DNA from: Oncomelania hupensis
Lineage: Eukaryota > Mollusca > Gastropoda > Littorinimorpha > Pomatiopsidae
NCBI GenBank assembly: GCA_036898135.1
Contig: JBAHVR010000282.1
Location: 90,001-154,000 of the forward strand
Direction of reading: 5' to 3'
DNA: 64,000 nucleotides
How positions within the stretch are numbered: the first letter of the stretch is position 1; every line of letters starts with the position of its first letter. The position numbers and the translations under genes were made by a program. Positions 1-10,639 of this stretch are shown one piece after another. The notes under the pieces are model-generated. The model did no database searches. It worked only from the letters and a program-made list of their open reading frames with translations, and was not told the origin of the DNA.

Positions 1-1126
1 GGAGAGATAAAGACTATGATACACAGAGATGGAGAGATAAAGATTATGATACACAGAGATGGAGAGATAAAGACTATGATACACAGAGATGGAGAGATAA
101 AGACTACGATACACAGAGATGGAGAGATAAAGATTATGATACACAGAGATGGAGAGATAAAGACTAAGTATGATACACAGAGATGGAGAGATAAAAACTA
201 TGATACACAGAGATGGAGAGATAAAGACTATGATACACAGAGATGGAGAGATAAAGATTATGATACTCAGAGATGGAAAGATAAAGACTATGATACACAG
301 AGATGGAGAGATACAGACTACGATACACAGAGATGGAGAGATAAAGACTATGATACACAGAGATGGAGAGATAAAGACTACAATACACAGAGATGGAGAG
401 ATAAAGACTACGATACACAGAGATGGAGAGATAAAGACTACGATACACAGAGATGGAGAGATAAAGACTATGATACACAGAGATGGAGAGATAAAGACTA
501 TGATACACAGAGATGGAGAGATAAAGACTACGATACACAGAGATGGAGAGATAAAGACTATGATACTCAGAGATGGAGAGATAAAGACTACAATACACCG
601 AGATGGAGAGATAAAGACTACGATACACAGAGATGGAGAGATATAGACTACAATACACAGAGATGGAGAGATAAAGACTACAATACACAGAGATGGAGAG
701 ATAAAGACTACGATATACAGAGATGGAGAGATATAGACTACAATACACAGAGATGGAGAGATAAAGACTACGATACACAGAGATGGAGAGATATAGACTA
801 CAATACACCGAGATGGAGAGATAAAGACTACGATACACAGAGATGGAGAGATATAGACTACAATACACAGAGATGGAGAGATAAAGACTATGATACACAG
901 AGATAGAGAGATAAAGACTACAATACTCAGAGATGGAGAGATAAAGACTATTATACACAGAGATGGAGAGATAAAGACTACAATACACAGAGATGGAGAG
1001 ATAAAGACTACAATACACAGAGATGGAGAGATAAAGACTACGATATACAGAGATGGAGAGATAAAGACTACGATACACAGAGATGGAGAGATAAAGATTA
1101 TGATACACAGAGATGGAGAGATAAAA
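1..1126. repeat. 30-bp minisatellite, about 37 copies
   Basis: Unit GATACACAGAGATGGAGAGA plus TAAAGACTAT repeats head to tail from the window edge, with a few point variants (CAATACACAG, GATACTCAG) and one extra triplet near 166. The unit is a multiple of three, so both strands stay open for about 300 codons. Those frames are low-complexity by-products of the period and carry no splice or start context. The array is cut by the window start, so its full length is unknown. Confidence 0.97.
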
Positions 1127-1150
1127 GCAGAAGAGTGGGAGGGGGGAGAA

Positions 1151-1402
1151 ACAAGGAGAACACTGCACTGTGACTTGGTAGTAGGTCTAGGTCAGCAACT
1201 ACTTACATTTCAAACAAGGAGAACACTGCACTGTGACTTGGTAGTAGGTCTAGGTCAGCAACTACTTACATTTCAAACAAGGAGAACACTGCACTGTGAC
1301 TTGGTAGTAGGCCTAGGTCAGCAACTAATTACATTTCAAACAAGGAGAAAGCTGCACTTTGACTTGGTAGTAGGTTTAATTCAGCAAGTAATTACACTTC
1401 AA
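1151..1402. repeat. 63-bp tandem repeat, 4 copies
   Basis: Four consecutive 63-bp units, each starting ACAAGGAGAA. The first three are nearly identical; the fourth has drifted (AAGCTGCACTTTGAC, GGTTTAATTCAGC). The period is again a multiple of three and the + strand frame is open with a 21-residue repeat. It abuts the 30-bp array, and I see no sign of translation. Confidence 0.95.
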
Positions 1403-1574
1403 ACATATATGCACTTACCACTGGTGCCAAACCTTTACGTGACTATACCTCTTAAACAAAAACTCAATATGTTTCCATAGCCCTTCAGTGTCAATTATGT
1501 ACATGTTTATACAGTCACTAACAATTTTCATGATGTGATTTCCAACCCCAATACGTGTTTTACCACCCACCACC

Positions 1575-1705
1575 GATTCTCACCCCACCCCACCACCGAC
1601 CCTCACCCCCACCCCACACCCACCCTCAACCCCACCACACCCCACCACCCACCCTCAACCCCACCCCACCACCCACCCTCAACCCCACCCCACCACCCAC
1701 TCCAT
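1575..1705. repeat. C-rich 24-bp tandem repeat
   Basis: Degenerate units built from CCACCCTCAACCCCACCCCA, about three clean copies with flanking CCACC-rich drift. Low-complexity sequence immediately upstream of the pyrimidine tract that precedes the exon at 1843. Confidence 0.85.
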
Positions 1706-1842
1706 TGTACATTTTCTGCCTCACTGTCAGTGTCACAGGAAACACAAAGATTACTTGAGTAAAACGAACCTATTTCGGTCTGAGTAATAGAGAAAAAAGG
1801 GTAAAACCTGTCACTGTTTTCTCTTCTTCCTTTTGTTTTTAG

Positions 1843-1941
1843 TTGTGGACGATGAACAGTTTGAAGCAGTAGTTGAAGACAGTTTGGAAAAGTCACCAGT
1901 CGTAGCTGAGGCCAGGGTTTCCTGTTCAGCTTCCACCTCAG
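1843..1941 (+). CDS. Penultimate exon of SANT/Myb-like gene
   Basis: A 99-bp open exon preceded by a strong pyrimidine tract ending TTTTGTTTTTAG and followed by a GTTAAT donor. It begins with two bases of a split codon and ends with one (phase 1-1). It encodes about 33 acidic and serine-rich residues (VDDEQFEAVVEDSLEK...). Its final G joins the GT that opens the exon at 3220 to make a glycine codon, so the two exons are frame compatible. No domain is recognised in this exon; it is probably a flexible linker ahead of the C-terminal domain. Earlier exons must lie upstream of the window or were not recognised among the repeats. The exon call rests on splice signals and frame, not on homology. 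Confidence 0.6.
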
Positions 1942-2171
1942 GTTAATATTCAGCGTCAACCATTGACTGTATGATGATGATGATGGTGATGATGAGGATA
2001 AGGATGATGATTTGTTTGTATTTCGTGCATGTCCGGAGTTGAGGGATTCAGAGCTATTCGCATCGTATCCTTGACTTATGGGGCGAGGATGCAGTGGCTG
2101 GTTTGTGCTATGCTTATGGAGCAGACTATTACGGATAGGCACCCTGCCACTCATTACACCCACTAATAATC

Positions 2172-2808
2172 GTAGTATTGCTTGTAATGCAGTGTGGGAG
2201 GTATTACATGTGTTGCTTGTAATGCACTGTGGGAGGTATTACATGAATTGCTTGTAATGCAGTGTGGGAGGTATTACATGTATTGCTTGTAATGCAGTGT
2301 GAGAGGTATTACATGAATTGCTTGTAATGCAGTGTGGGAGGTATTGCTTGTAATGCAGTGTGGGAGGTATTACATGTATTGCTTGTAATGCAGTGTGGGA
2401 GGTATTACATGAATTGCTTATAATGCAGTGCGGGAGGTATTACATGTATTGCTTGTAATGCAATGTGGGAGGTATTACATGTATTGCTTGTAATGCAGTG
2501 TGGGAGGTATTACATGTATTGCTTGTAATGCAGTGTGGGAGGTATTACATATATTGCTTGTAATGCAGTGTGGGAGGTATTACATGTATTGCTTGTAATG
2601 CAGTGTGGGAGGTATTACATGTATTGCTTGTAGTGCCGTGTGGGAGGTATTACATGTATTGCTTGTAATGCAGTGTGGGAGGTATTACATGAATTGCTTG
2701 TAATGCAGTGTGGGAGGTATTGCATGTATTGCTTGTAATGCAGTGTGAGAGGTATTGCATATATTGCTTGTAATGCAGTGTGGGAGGTATTACATTGCAT
2801 GTATTGCA
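2172..2808. repeat. 35-bp minisatellite, about 18 copies, intronic
   Basis: Unit GTATTGCTTGTAATGCAGTG plus TGGGAGGTATTACAT repeats across the intron between the exons at 1843 and 3220. Variants include ACATGAATTG for ACATGTATTG and one shortened unit near 2340. No function is evident. Confidence 0.95.
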
Positions 2809-3219
2809 GCTAAGCTTGATCTGATCATGTCATTTGGCGAACAAAATAAGGTCAAGGTCATAGTTTTATAAACTGTTGTCTAGAAAGATAACACTTTTAC
2901 TTTTATTTCTCTCATTGTGTCATGTACCTTATTAGGTATAATGATGTGACTTTAAACCTACTTGAATTCACTTACTTCAAAGTAACGGTCAAAGGTATTG
3001 GGAGTCATTAATAATGGTGTGAGACTCAGCATGTAAGTCATATGAGCATTCCTTGTGTAGTATCAATTTTTTGTGTGTTGTGTGTTAGGTCCTATGGATT
3101 TCTCTGAACTGGAGATTGTGCTCCGGTACCTTTTATTTATAATGTTGACAGTTTGCAGATTTATATCTGCTGTAATGGGATTTTCTACTATGCATTTTTA
3201 TCTTTCATTGCTGTTTTAG

Positions 3220-3434
3220 GTCACACATCAAAGCGGAGGAGGATTGCCATCAGAAGAAAATGGACATCTGAAGAAAATGAAGCGGTGAAAGTCCATTTTG
3301 CAACGTTCCTGCTCAGAGGACGACTCCCTGGGAAAGCAGATATTGAGAAAGTACAAAACAAAGTGGCAGTTCTCTCAAAGAGATCATGGAAGAATATCAA
3401 AGATCATGTTAGGCATATTATTCTGAGTCACTGA
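3220..3434 (+). CDS. Terminal exon, SANT/Myb-like basic C-terminus
   Basis: Acceptor CTGTTTTAG at 3211-3219, then 71 codons to a TGA at 3432-3434. The protein begins with a basic cluster (SKRRRIAIRRKW) followed by WTSEENEAVKVHF, an LPGK turn, and a final helix around RSWKNIKDHVRHII. This W-x3-E-E ... LPGK ... W-x2-IK pattern is a short SANT/Myb-like helical module that I recognise at the C-terminus of many uncharacterised molluscan and fish proteins. DNA or chromatin binding is inference from the fold type and charge. The frame reads back through the acceptor into the intron, so a simple single-exon gene starting at 3153 is less likely than splicing from 1941. Joined with the previous exon, about 104 residues of the protein are seen here. 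Confidence 0.7.
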
Positions 3435-3764
3435 GTCGGTCCACAGGCTGCTTAATAACTAAATAATGTTGTTGGCTGATTCAGTGAATGATTGATGGAA
3501 TACGTTAATTAGACTAGTCAAATGTATACCCCTACAGTACTAGCAACATTACAGTCTTTTCATTAAAACATCCATTTATATCTAGATTGCAGAAGCTTGG
3601 CAGCTAAAGTAGATCAAGGAATGTGTGGCGAACAGATAGGGTATAACAAGGCACCATTTGACTTACTAAGGAGATTTCTGATGAATCATTTTCTTACTAA
3701 ATGCACCAAACCATGCTTCTTTACTGAGACATTTAGTTATTTGGAAGAGTAGTTTGTGTTCAAA
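3435..3764. other. Downstream flank of SANT-like gene
   Basis: AT-rich sequence after the stop codon, presumably 3' untranslated region and flank. No coding frame or repeat family was recognised. Confidence 0.4.
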
Positions 3765-3937
3765 TAGTGATTGGGTCTTAGCTGTATGTCAAGGCCTAAT
3801 CTTTATATAGTGATTGGATCTTAGCTGTATGTCAAGGCCTATGCTATATATAGTAATTGGGTCTTAGCTGTATTTCAAGGCCTAAGCTATATATAGTGAT
3901 TGGGTCTTAGCTGTATATCAAGGCATAAGCTATATAT
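3765..3937. repeat. 43-bp tandem repeat, 4 copies
   Basis: The motif TTGGGTCTTAGCTGTAT recurs at 3771, 3814, 3857 and 3900, an exact 43-bp spacing, each followed by CAAGGCCTAA or a variant and TATATAG. Confidence 0.9.
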
Positions 3938-4010
3938 AGCCAATGAATTGCAGTGTATTGTAGGTGTGAGACATTTTGTCGTTTTAATTAATTGTTTGTG
4001 TTCACTGCGG

Positions 4011-4590
4011 GAACAATAAGATCTGTTGCTGTTTTTATAACTTGGGCATGAAGCTTTGATTGCAAACAGTACTTGTCTGTTGCTGTTGTTATAACTTGGG
4101 CATGAAGCTTTGATTGCAAACAGTACTTGTCTGTTGCTGTTGTTATAACTTGGGCATGAAGCTTTGATTGCAAACAGTACTTGTCTGTTGCTGTTGTTAT
4201 AACTTGGACATGAAACTTTGATTGCAAACAGTACTTGTCTGTTGCTGTTGTTATAACTTGGGCATGAAGCTTTGATTGCAAACAGTACTTGTCTGTTGCT
4301 GTTGTTATAACTTGGACATGAAACTTTGATTGCAAACAGTACTTGTCTGTTGAAGTTTATGGCCACAAGATAGCTTATGTGTTTTGTTTGATGACAGTAC
4401 TTGTCTGTTGCAGTTTATGGCCACAAGATAGCTTATGTGTTTTGATCCGGTCCTGATTTGGCTCGGAAGAGTCCGCTGGACCTAAAGCAACAATCAATCA
4501 ATCAATCAATCATGTGTTTTGATTGACGACATAATTGTCTGTTGCAGTTTATGGCCACAAGATAGCTTATGTGTTTTAATTGCAAATAGT
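4011..4590. repeat. 54-bp satellite array, left arm
   Basis: About six 54-bp units containing CAGTACTTGTCTGTTGCTGT, ATAACTTGGGCATGAAGC and TTTGATTGCAAA, followed by a diverged type carrying TTTATGGCCACAAGATAGC. The same two unit types resume at 9989-10083, so the 5.4 kb between is an insertion into this array. The open - strand frames across it follow from the 54-bp period. Confidence 0.92.
4447..4511 (+). mobile_element. 5'-truncated SINE-like element, (AATC)n tail
   Basis: A 65-bp insert (CCGGTCCTGATTTGGCTCGG ... CTAAAGCAACAATCAATC) flanked by a perfect 12-bp duplication, ATGTGTTTTGAT, at 4435-4446 and 4512-4523. It is the 3' end of the family represented at 23303-23978 and 59522-60132. 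The simple-repeat tail and long target duplication show LINE-mediated retroposition. Confidence 0.88.
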
Positions 4591-5389
4591 ACTTGTGTAA
4601 CCGACTGGGGTAATACTAAAATATGAATATCAATGTCTATATACTCAATCTATCTGCTATCAAAATTATTTATGGCTGCATGTTCGATTTCATTCATACC
4701 CACACATCGGCCATCTAACATACCAATGGAGCCCACACAGTAATAATATTATGCTTACTTTCTGACTATATATTCATACAACACTCGCATTAGACAAAAC
4801 TATCAAGACAATAAACATCTATTCTTTCAATACACAGATCTAAAATAAAATTATCCACCAACTACAAAAATTCTGATACTAATATTAATGCCGGCGTCTA
4901 ATACTAACACAATAAATAATTAGTGCGCACACACACAAAAAAAAACAACAACAAAAATAGGGCCCAAAAGAAAAGTAGATATCTTTCAATTAGTCCGTCA
5001 GTCGCTCCTTGACCTTTTCAAATTCTTGTTGCCCCTGCTTCTTGGCTGGCAAAGGTTGAAAGTTATATTAGAATAAATGTACTCACAGTCGAGCTATGAA
5101 CACACCGACTACCACTACACTTTACGTCATCTCGACGATTTTTCAAGAACTTCGCTTGCACAGCACTGGTCGACTGGTCGCGCCTTCAGCTGCAGACCTC
5201 AGTCCCTCCTGGACTCGAAACTCTGTAGAATATCAGCATTCTTACAGTAACCAATCATTATACTAAATAATTTCACACTTGCATCATTTTTTTCAGTCTT
5301 CTGATCACTAATCTGAGCACTGTTAGAAAAACCGAAGTCAACATTTTATTTACATTCAGATCTATCTCTGGTGTTTTTGTTGGCTTCTA

Positions 5390-8300
5390 TTTCTTCTTCT
5401 TCTTTCATTACTCTGCCAACTTCATCGTTCTGGAGGTACTGCAGATTTGAGGGGTTGTTGCAATGGCGCTTGTTTGTAAGTCTGTTTGGGTTTGTGCTGC
5501 CCAGATGAAACAGCCTTGGGGGAAAAAGGGGGAGAGCATGAGGGGGCAGGGGAGAGAGGGAAATGGGGGGGGGGGGGGCGGGTTAGATCTGGGATTTGAA
5601 GGCTTCCAGCGAGGTGCTGAGGACAGCATCTGCCGGGAGCTGGTTCCACTCTGCAATTGTGCGGGGGAAAAAGGTCTGCTTTCTGTATTGGGTTCTGCAG
5701 GAAGGAAGCTGGTAGTGCTCTGGGTGGACGTGACGGGTCTGTTTGGCAGGAGGGGTGGGTGTGGGTTTTCTTGAAGATGTGATGGTTATGAGGCCATGAT
5801 GGTACTTGTAGAAAGTGATGAGGCGGGCTTGCCGGCGGCGGTCCTGCAGGCTTGGCCATTGCAGTCCCTCCAGCATAGCGTCCACACTTGATGTTTGCCG
5901 ATGGCGATTGACCACCCAGCGGGCTGCTCTGCGCTGAACTGCCTCAATCCGCCTGATGTCTTTGTCTGTGGTAGGATCCCACACTGGACTCGCATACTCC
6001 AGGAGCGGGCGGACCAGTGTGAAGTATGCTCGCTGTTTGAGTGACTGTGAACCTACTCGCAGGTTCCTTCTGAGGAAGCCGAGAACTTTGTTTGCCTTGT
6101 TGATGATGTTGGTGATGTGACTGTCCCACAGAAGGTCGCTCTTGATGGTTACACCAAGGTATTTTGCCTCCTTGACAGCGCTGAGTGTGTGGCCATGGAG
6201 GTGGTATGCGCTTTGAAGCGGTTTCCTCTTCCTGGTTATTTGGAGTGTCAAACACTTATCCGGGTGGAAGGACATCAGCCACGTTTGCTCCCACTCAGCA
6301 AGCCGGTCCAAGTCAGCTTGCAGAACACGTTGGTCATCTTCAGTGCTGACTGTCTTGTGGCACAGTGTATCATCTGCGAAAAGGCGAGCCTCTGCGGACA
6401 GTCCATCGGGGAGGTCGTTGATATATAGTAGGAAAAGGCTGGGGCCCAGGACGGAGCCTTGTGGCACACCGGATTCTACGGGGATTGGTTCGGATGTGGC
6501 GCCATCGACGACCACGCGTTGCTGCCGGTCAGTAAGAAAGGCTTGTATCCAGGTCAGCATATCTCCTGTGATTCCATAGTGTTTCAACTTGTGAATAAGC
6601 AGGGAATGGCAGACCTTATCGAAGGCTTTGGAGAAATCCATCACCATGATGTCTGTCTGCTTCCCCTTCTCCAGGTCATCAGAGACCACATCCACAAGGC
6701 CTATGAGCTGGCTTTCGCAGGAGCGGTGGCGCCTGAATCCGTGCTGTGCTTCGCTGAGTAGGTGGTGTTCCTCCGCGAAGCTCATGATGCTATGGGTGAT
6801 AATGTGCTCCATGATTTTGCATGGAACACTAGTCAGAGAGATTGGGCGGTAGTTTTCAGGAAGATATCTTTCACCTTTCTTAAAGACTGGGGTCACGTTG
6901 GCTGTTCGCCAGTCCTGGGGGACTACGCCGGTTTTCAATGAGCTTTGATATAGGAGAGTCAAGGCTGGGGAGATTTCATCAGCTAGTTCTTTGAGGAGTC
7001 GGGGACTTATTTGATCTGGCCCGGGGGCTTTACTTGAGTCCAGATCTCTCAGGAGCTTTGAGACACCAGAGGCGTTGATGGTGATGTTGCTGCAGGATGG
7101 AGAGTCTGGATGTGGAGGTTGAAGCTTGGTCTTTAATCTAAGATCTTCAGATGTGTAGTTCTCTCTTGGGCTGAAGGCAGACTTGAACTGCTTATTTAGT
7201 ATTTCAGCACGTTCCTTCGCTCCAGTCACAAGCTTTCCTCCAACCTTGAGTGGGGATACACCAGCTGCTTCTGTCCGTTGGGCTTTTATGTAGGTCCAGA
7301 AGGACTTTATGCTGGGGTTGCGTTTGTTGTCTTCAGGATCCTGCGCGAAGAGTCGTTCTGTGTAGGACCAGTATGAACGTCTTAAGTTTCTCTGTACCGT
7401 CTGTTTGATTTTCTTTAGGTCTTCTTGCAATTTTTTGTCTCCTGTTTTCTTCCAGCGCTTGTATAGGCGGTCTCTTTTACGAATGAGCCGAAGAGTAGCA
7501 TGATCCACCCATGGTTTGCTGGCTTTCTTCCCAAGTGTCTTGTAGGGGATGTGCTCTCGCGACATGTCGTTAATGCCGTCTTTCAGGGTAGACCAGATGT
7601 CCTCTGTGTTACTCTCTGCGTTGAATGAGCTAGTGATGGTATCTGAGAGGTCAGAGGCGGCAGTTCGAAGTGCGTCCCAGTTAGCTCGGGAAAATTGGGG
7701 AACGCTGCGTGGAGTTTGTCGATGGTATACGGGCTTGGTGTTGAACTCCATGTATACGATGTCATGGTCCGACAGACCAGGAATTCCTTCTATGCGAGGC
7801 ACAAGTGATGGGCGGTTTGTGAGAAAGAGATCTAGGGTGTTGTCTTCTCGTGTGGGAAAATTCACAAGCTGCTCAAGTCCTAAGTCGCTAATAATGTCCA
7901 GGAAGTCTTCATGGAGGGTAGGGTATTTTGATCTTGTTTTTAGTGTTTTTGTTGTCCAGTCGAAGGCTGGGAAGTTGAGGTCACTGCCAATGATGACAGT
8001 GGCTTGTGTGGCAATGGCGCGTTGTGCAGAGTTGACAAACTGTCGGAGGCTGATTCCATCCCCAGTGTGCGGCCGATAGTAGGAAGCAACAAGGAGTTGG
8101 CGCCGTCCCTGCAGCTTGATCTTCGCCCAGATCATTTCGCAGCCTGGCACTTGGAGTTCTGTCACTTCGTGGCATGTTAGGTGGTTGGCCACTGCTATCA
8201 AGACTCCGCCGCCATCTCGATTTCTGTCGAGCCTAAAGGTATTGAAGGAAGGCGGCATGAATTCACTGCTAAGGATCGAAGAGTCTAGCCAGGTTTCAGT

Positions 8301-8497
8301 TGCAATAATGATGTCAGGTTTGGTGCTATCCACAAGATTGCGGATACCTGCTACTTTGCCAGTGATGCAATGGAAGTTGATGTTTAGGAGACGAAGGGGA
8401 CGGTTGTTGATCTTATTTTGACATGAAGCTCGGGTTGGGGTTGACGAGTGGATGGGATGGAAGGACTCTGCGGTGGGTAGGGCAGAGTTGGCAGAGC
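5390..8497 (-). mobile_element. Jockey/CR1-group LINE inserted in the LTR
   Basis: A non-LTR retrotransposon of about 3.1 kb lying inside the 3' LTR of the surrounding Gypsy element. Its 3' end is a short 3' untranslated region with a poly-C run (opposite the G run at 5566-5578) and a (GAA)n tail near 5388-5405. The 5' end stops within the open frame, so it is 5' truncated. No clean target duplication was found, so its exact borders are uncertain by some tens of bases. Confidence 0.85.
5583..8497 (-). CDS. LINE endonuclease-reverse transcriptase (ORF2-like)
   Basis: One uninterrupted frame of about 970 codons. The first in-frame start is near 8333, but the frame stays open upstream to the element's edge at 8497. 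The N-terminal third is an apurinic endonuclease (LLNINFH, ATETWLDSS, SDLNFPAFDW, PGLSDHDIVY). The centre is reverse transcriptase: SSKAPGPDQISPRLLKEL, NYRPISLTSV, VMDFSKAFDKVCH, SGVPQGSVLGPSLFLLYIND and the catalytic ARLFADDT box. The C-terminal part (EYASPVWDP, RRIEAVQRRAARWV, FFPRTIAEWNQLP) is typical of Jockey/CR1-type LINEs. The protein nicks DNA and reverse-transcribes its RNA at the target. Absence of stops over almost 3 kb suggests a recent insertion, although no ORF1 is present. Exact clade cannot be fixed by eye. Confidence 0.93.
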
Positions 8498-9158
8498 TGT
8501 GAAGTATTTATTTTCTCATATACAGAAAATACTAAATAGTATACATCATAGCTTCAATATGGTTATATTAAGTTAGCTTACAAATAAAAGGCATAACACA
8601 AATTCTGAAACAACATTCAAACATAGCTCTGTGAACAAAAATGAATAGATCAAGAACCTTTCTCTTTCACTAGGTTAGCTAGTTACAAATAAAAATCATA
8701 ACACAATTAGTTTCCCGAAACAACATTCAAACATATAGTTATGAACAAAAAATGACTAGATCTAGAACCTTTTCCTCTTCATAAAATACGTATAAAAAAA
8801 ATATCTATTTACCCGTTCTCTTACAACGGAGATTATTCCTGCATTTTGTTTCTAGGACATAACGGACGATAGAGAGCGACTGCGTCATGTGACAAACTCA
8901 TTCTAAATACTGCGCAATCACAGGCGCATCAATCTAAGTACTGCGCAATGACAGGCGCATCAACATATATATTTATACACACATAATGTTTAGTAACGGG
9001 CGCGCGTTAGAAAATTTACGATCCGTTACACTACCCCCCCTTAGGGTGAAGAAAACGTCCGAGTTTTCTTGTCAACATACTATACCATCTGTCATTTACA
9101 TACTTGTTGCGATAAAACGAAACTGGAGTTTAAACAGAAATGACAAATGCTGAACTGA

Positions 9159-9986
9159 CTAGCATACATCCTGATCTTCAAGTGAACGAGACAAAAGGTC
9201 AGCGAAAACATTAGCTGTGCCCTTTACTGGCAAGATGTCAAATGTGAACTCCTGCAGTGACAATGCCCATCGCATGATGCGGGAATTCTTGAAGTTACTT
9301 GTTTTTAGGTACGTGAGAGGTCTGTGGTCGGTTTGCAAAGTAAATCGCACACCCCAAAGAAAACGAGCAAATTTGGATAGTGCCCATACAATTGCCAAGC
9401 ACTCTCTTTCAATTGTGCTGTACCTCGTCTCGCGATCAAGCAACTTTCTGCTGACGTATGACACATGATGCAATTCACCCTGGAAGTTTTGTAATAAAAC
9501 AGCACCTAGACCCACTGAACTGGCATCAGTCTGAACAACAAAATGTTCCCCAATCTTTGGCAACAATAGCACTGGATATGATGAAAGAATCCTCTGAATC
9601 TCCTTCAAAGCATCAGCGCATTGGGTGGACCACACGATCTGTCTCTTTGTTTCCGCCTTCACTAGATCAGTCAAAGGTGCAGTCAGCGATGCAAAATTCG
9701 GCACATAGCGCCGATAGTAACTCAAAAGTCCCAGAAGTGAACGAACCTGCCTCTTAGTTTTTGGTGTTGGAACAGACAAAATCTTATGTACCTTTCCTTC
9801 TTCTGGACGTATGAGACCCTCACCAATGATATGTCCAAGAAACTCCAACTTTCTGAATCCCACCAAAATCTTTGATGGGCGAGCTGTAAGACCATAGTCA
9901 TACAGTGTGTGCAAAACCCCTTGTACATGTAATACATGTTCATCCCATGTGACACTATGAACCAAGATATCATCAAAAAAATGTTA
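9159..9986 (-). pseudogene. Gypsy RT C-terminus plus RNase H remnant
   Basis: Open frame of about 275 codons beginning at the RT active-site box FFDDILVHS (9966-9986) and running through RT thumb motifs (GLTARPSK, LEFLGHIIGEG, LLGLLSYYRRYVPNF) into RNase H (VVQTDASSVGLGAVLLQ, STIERECLAIVWAL, LQTDHRPLTYL, ADLLSR) to a stop at 9159. Gag, protease, integrase and most of RT are missing, so it cannot be functional. The stop lies about 120 bp from the polypurine tract and LTR, which leaves no room for a downstream integrase. Confidence 0.92.
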
Positions 9987-9988
9987 CA

Positions 9989-10083
9989 ACTTGTCTGTTG
10001 CAGTTTATAGCCACAAGATTGCTTTGATTGCAAACAGTACTTGTCTGTTGAAATTTATGGCCACAAGATAGCTTACTTGTTTT
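9989..10083. repeat. 54-bp satellite array, right arm
   Basis: Continues the TTGTCTGTTGCAGTTTAT / GCCACAAGAT units of 4340-4590 after the LTR element insertion. Confidence 0.9.
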
Positions 10084-10149
10084 TATTGCTTTGGGTGAAA
10101 ATGACGTAGCTAAAATATATAACCTGTGGATTTTTAGTGGGTTTTGGAA

Positions 10150-10248
10150 AAAAAATTGAGAGTAAAATTGAGAGTAACATTTGAGAGTAACATTGAGAGT
10201 AACATTGAGAATAACATTGAGAGTAACATTGAGAGTAACATTGAGAGA
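10150..10248. repeat. 12-bp tandem repeat ATTGAGAGTAAC
   Basis: About seven copies of ATTGAGAGTAAC with single-base drift. Short minisatellite in otherwise unassigned AT-rich DNA (10084-10640) that shows no convincing gene. Confidence 0.9.
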
Positions 10249-10639
10249 GGTTTTTTATCTTTTTTTTTTATTTTACAATGTCCTTTTTTTGTACATTTGA
10301 GTACCTTGTTGAGACCGTAATGGCTTTGATTTCATTTATTGTGTAAAGGGTTGGAACGGTTGCTGTTACTTTTATTTGACTGTAAGTATGCATTCAATTA
10401 TCATCCATGCAGGATTAAAAGTCATGTTGGTCTTCCGTGACTCTGTGTCAACTGTCCCCCATTTTTCAATCAGACCAACTATTGAAAATAGCAGTGCTTT
10501 TTATCTTCATAAACTGTGGTATGAATCCCTACCAAGCTATACACCATGGCGTTACTTCATAGGATCTGTAGTCAGTGGTTGTTACATTATTAAGGTCGTA
10601 GGGGCCGAACGTTATTCACCAATTTTTGACTCGCATGCA

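Larger units (their letters stand above)
4596..9988 (-). mobile_element. Decayed Gypsy-type LTR element with nested LINE
   Basis: The insert starts TGTAACC and ends GTTACA, flanked by ACTTG at 4591-4595 and 9989-9993. Removing it restores the 54-bp satellite exactly. In - orientation it keeps only about 6 bp of its 5' LTR, then jumps to the FFDD box of reverse transcriptase, the rest of RT, RNase H (9159-9986), a G-rich polypurine tract (9031-9042) and a 3' LTR beginning TGTAACGG at 9030. That LTR runs to 4596 but is interrupted by the LINE at about 5390-8497; without the LINE it is about 1.3 kb. RNase H is directly followed by the polypurine tract, so no integrase lies downstream. Confidence 0.85.

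Noticed and set aside
16..1168. Long open frames on both strands (about 300 codons each)
   Set aside because: They result from a stop-free 30-bp period; both strands and all forward frames are open and there is no start, splice or domain evidence.
2172..2808. CRISPR-like array
   Set aside because: Units are contiguous without unique spacers, in eukaryotic intron sequence; it is a minisatellite.
3153..3219. Single-exon start of the SANT-like gene at the upstream ATG
   Set aside because: The stretch is AT-rich intron ending in a pyrimidine tract and AG, and a frame-compatible upstream exon exists.
5422..5859. Proline-rich protein on the - strand
   Set aside because: It is a shifted frame of the LINE C-terminus plus its poly-C 3' untranslated region.
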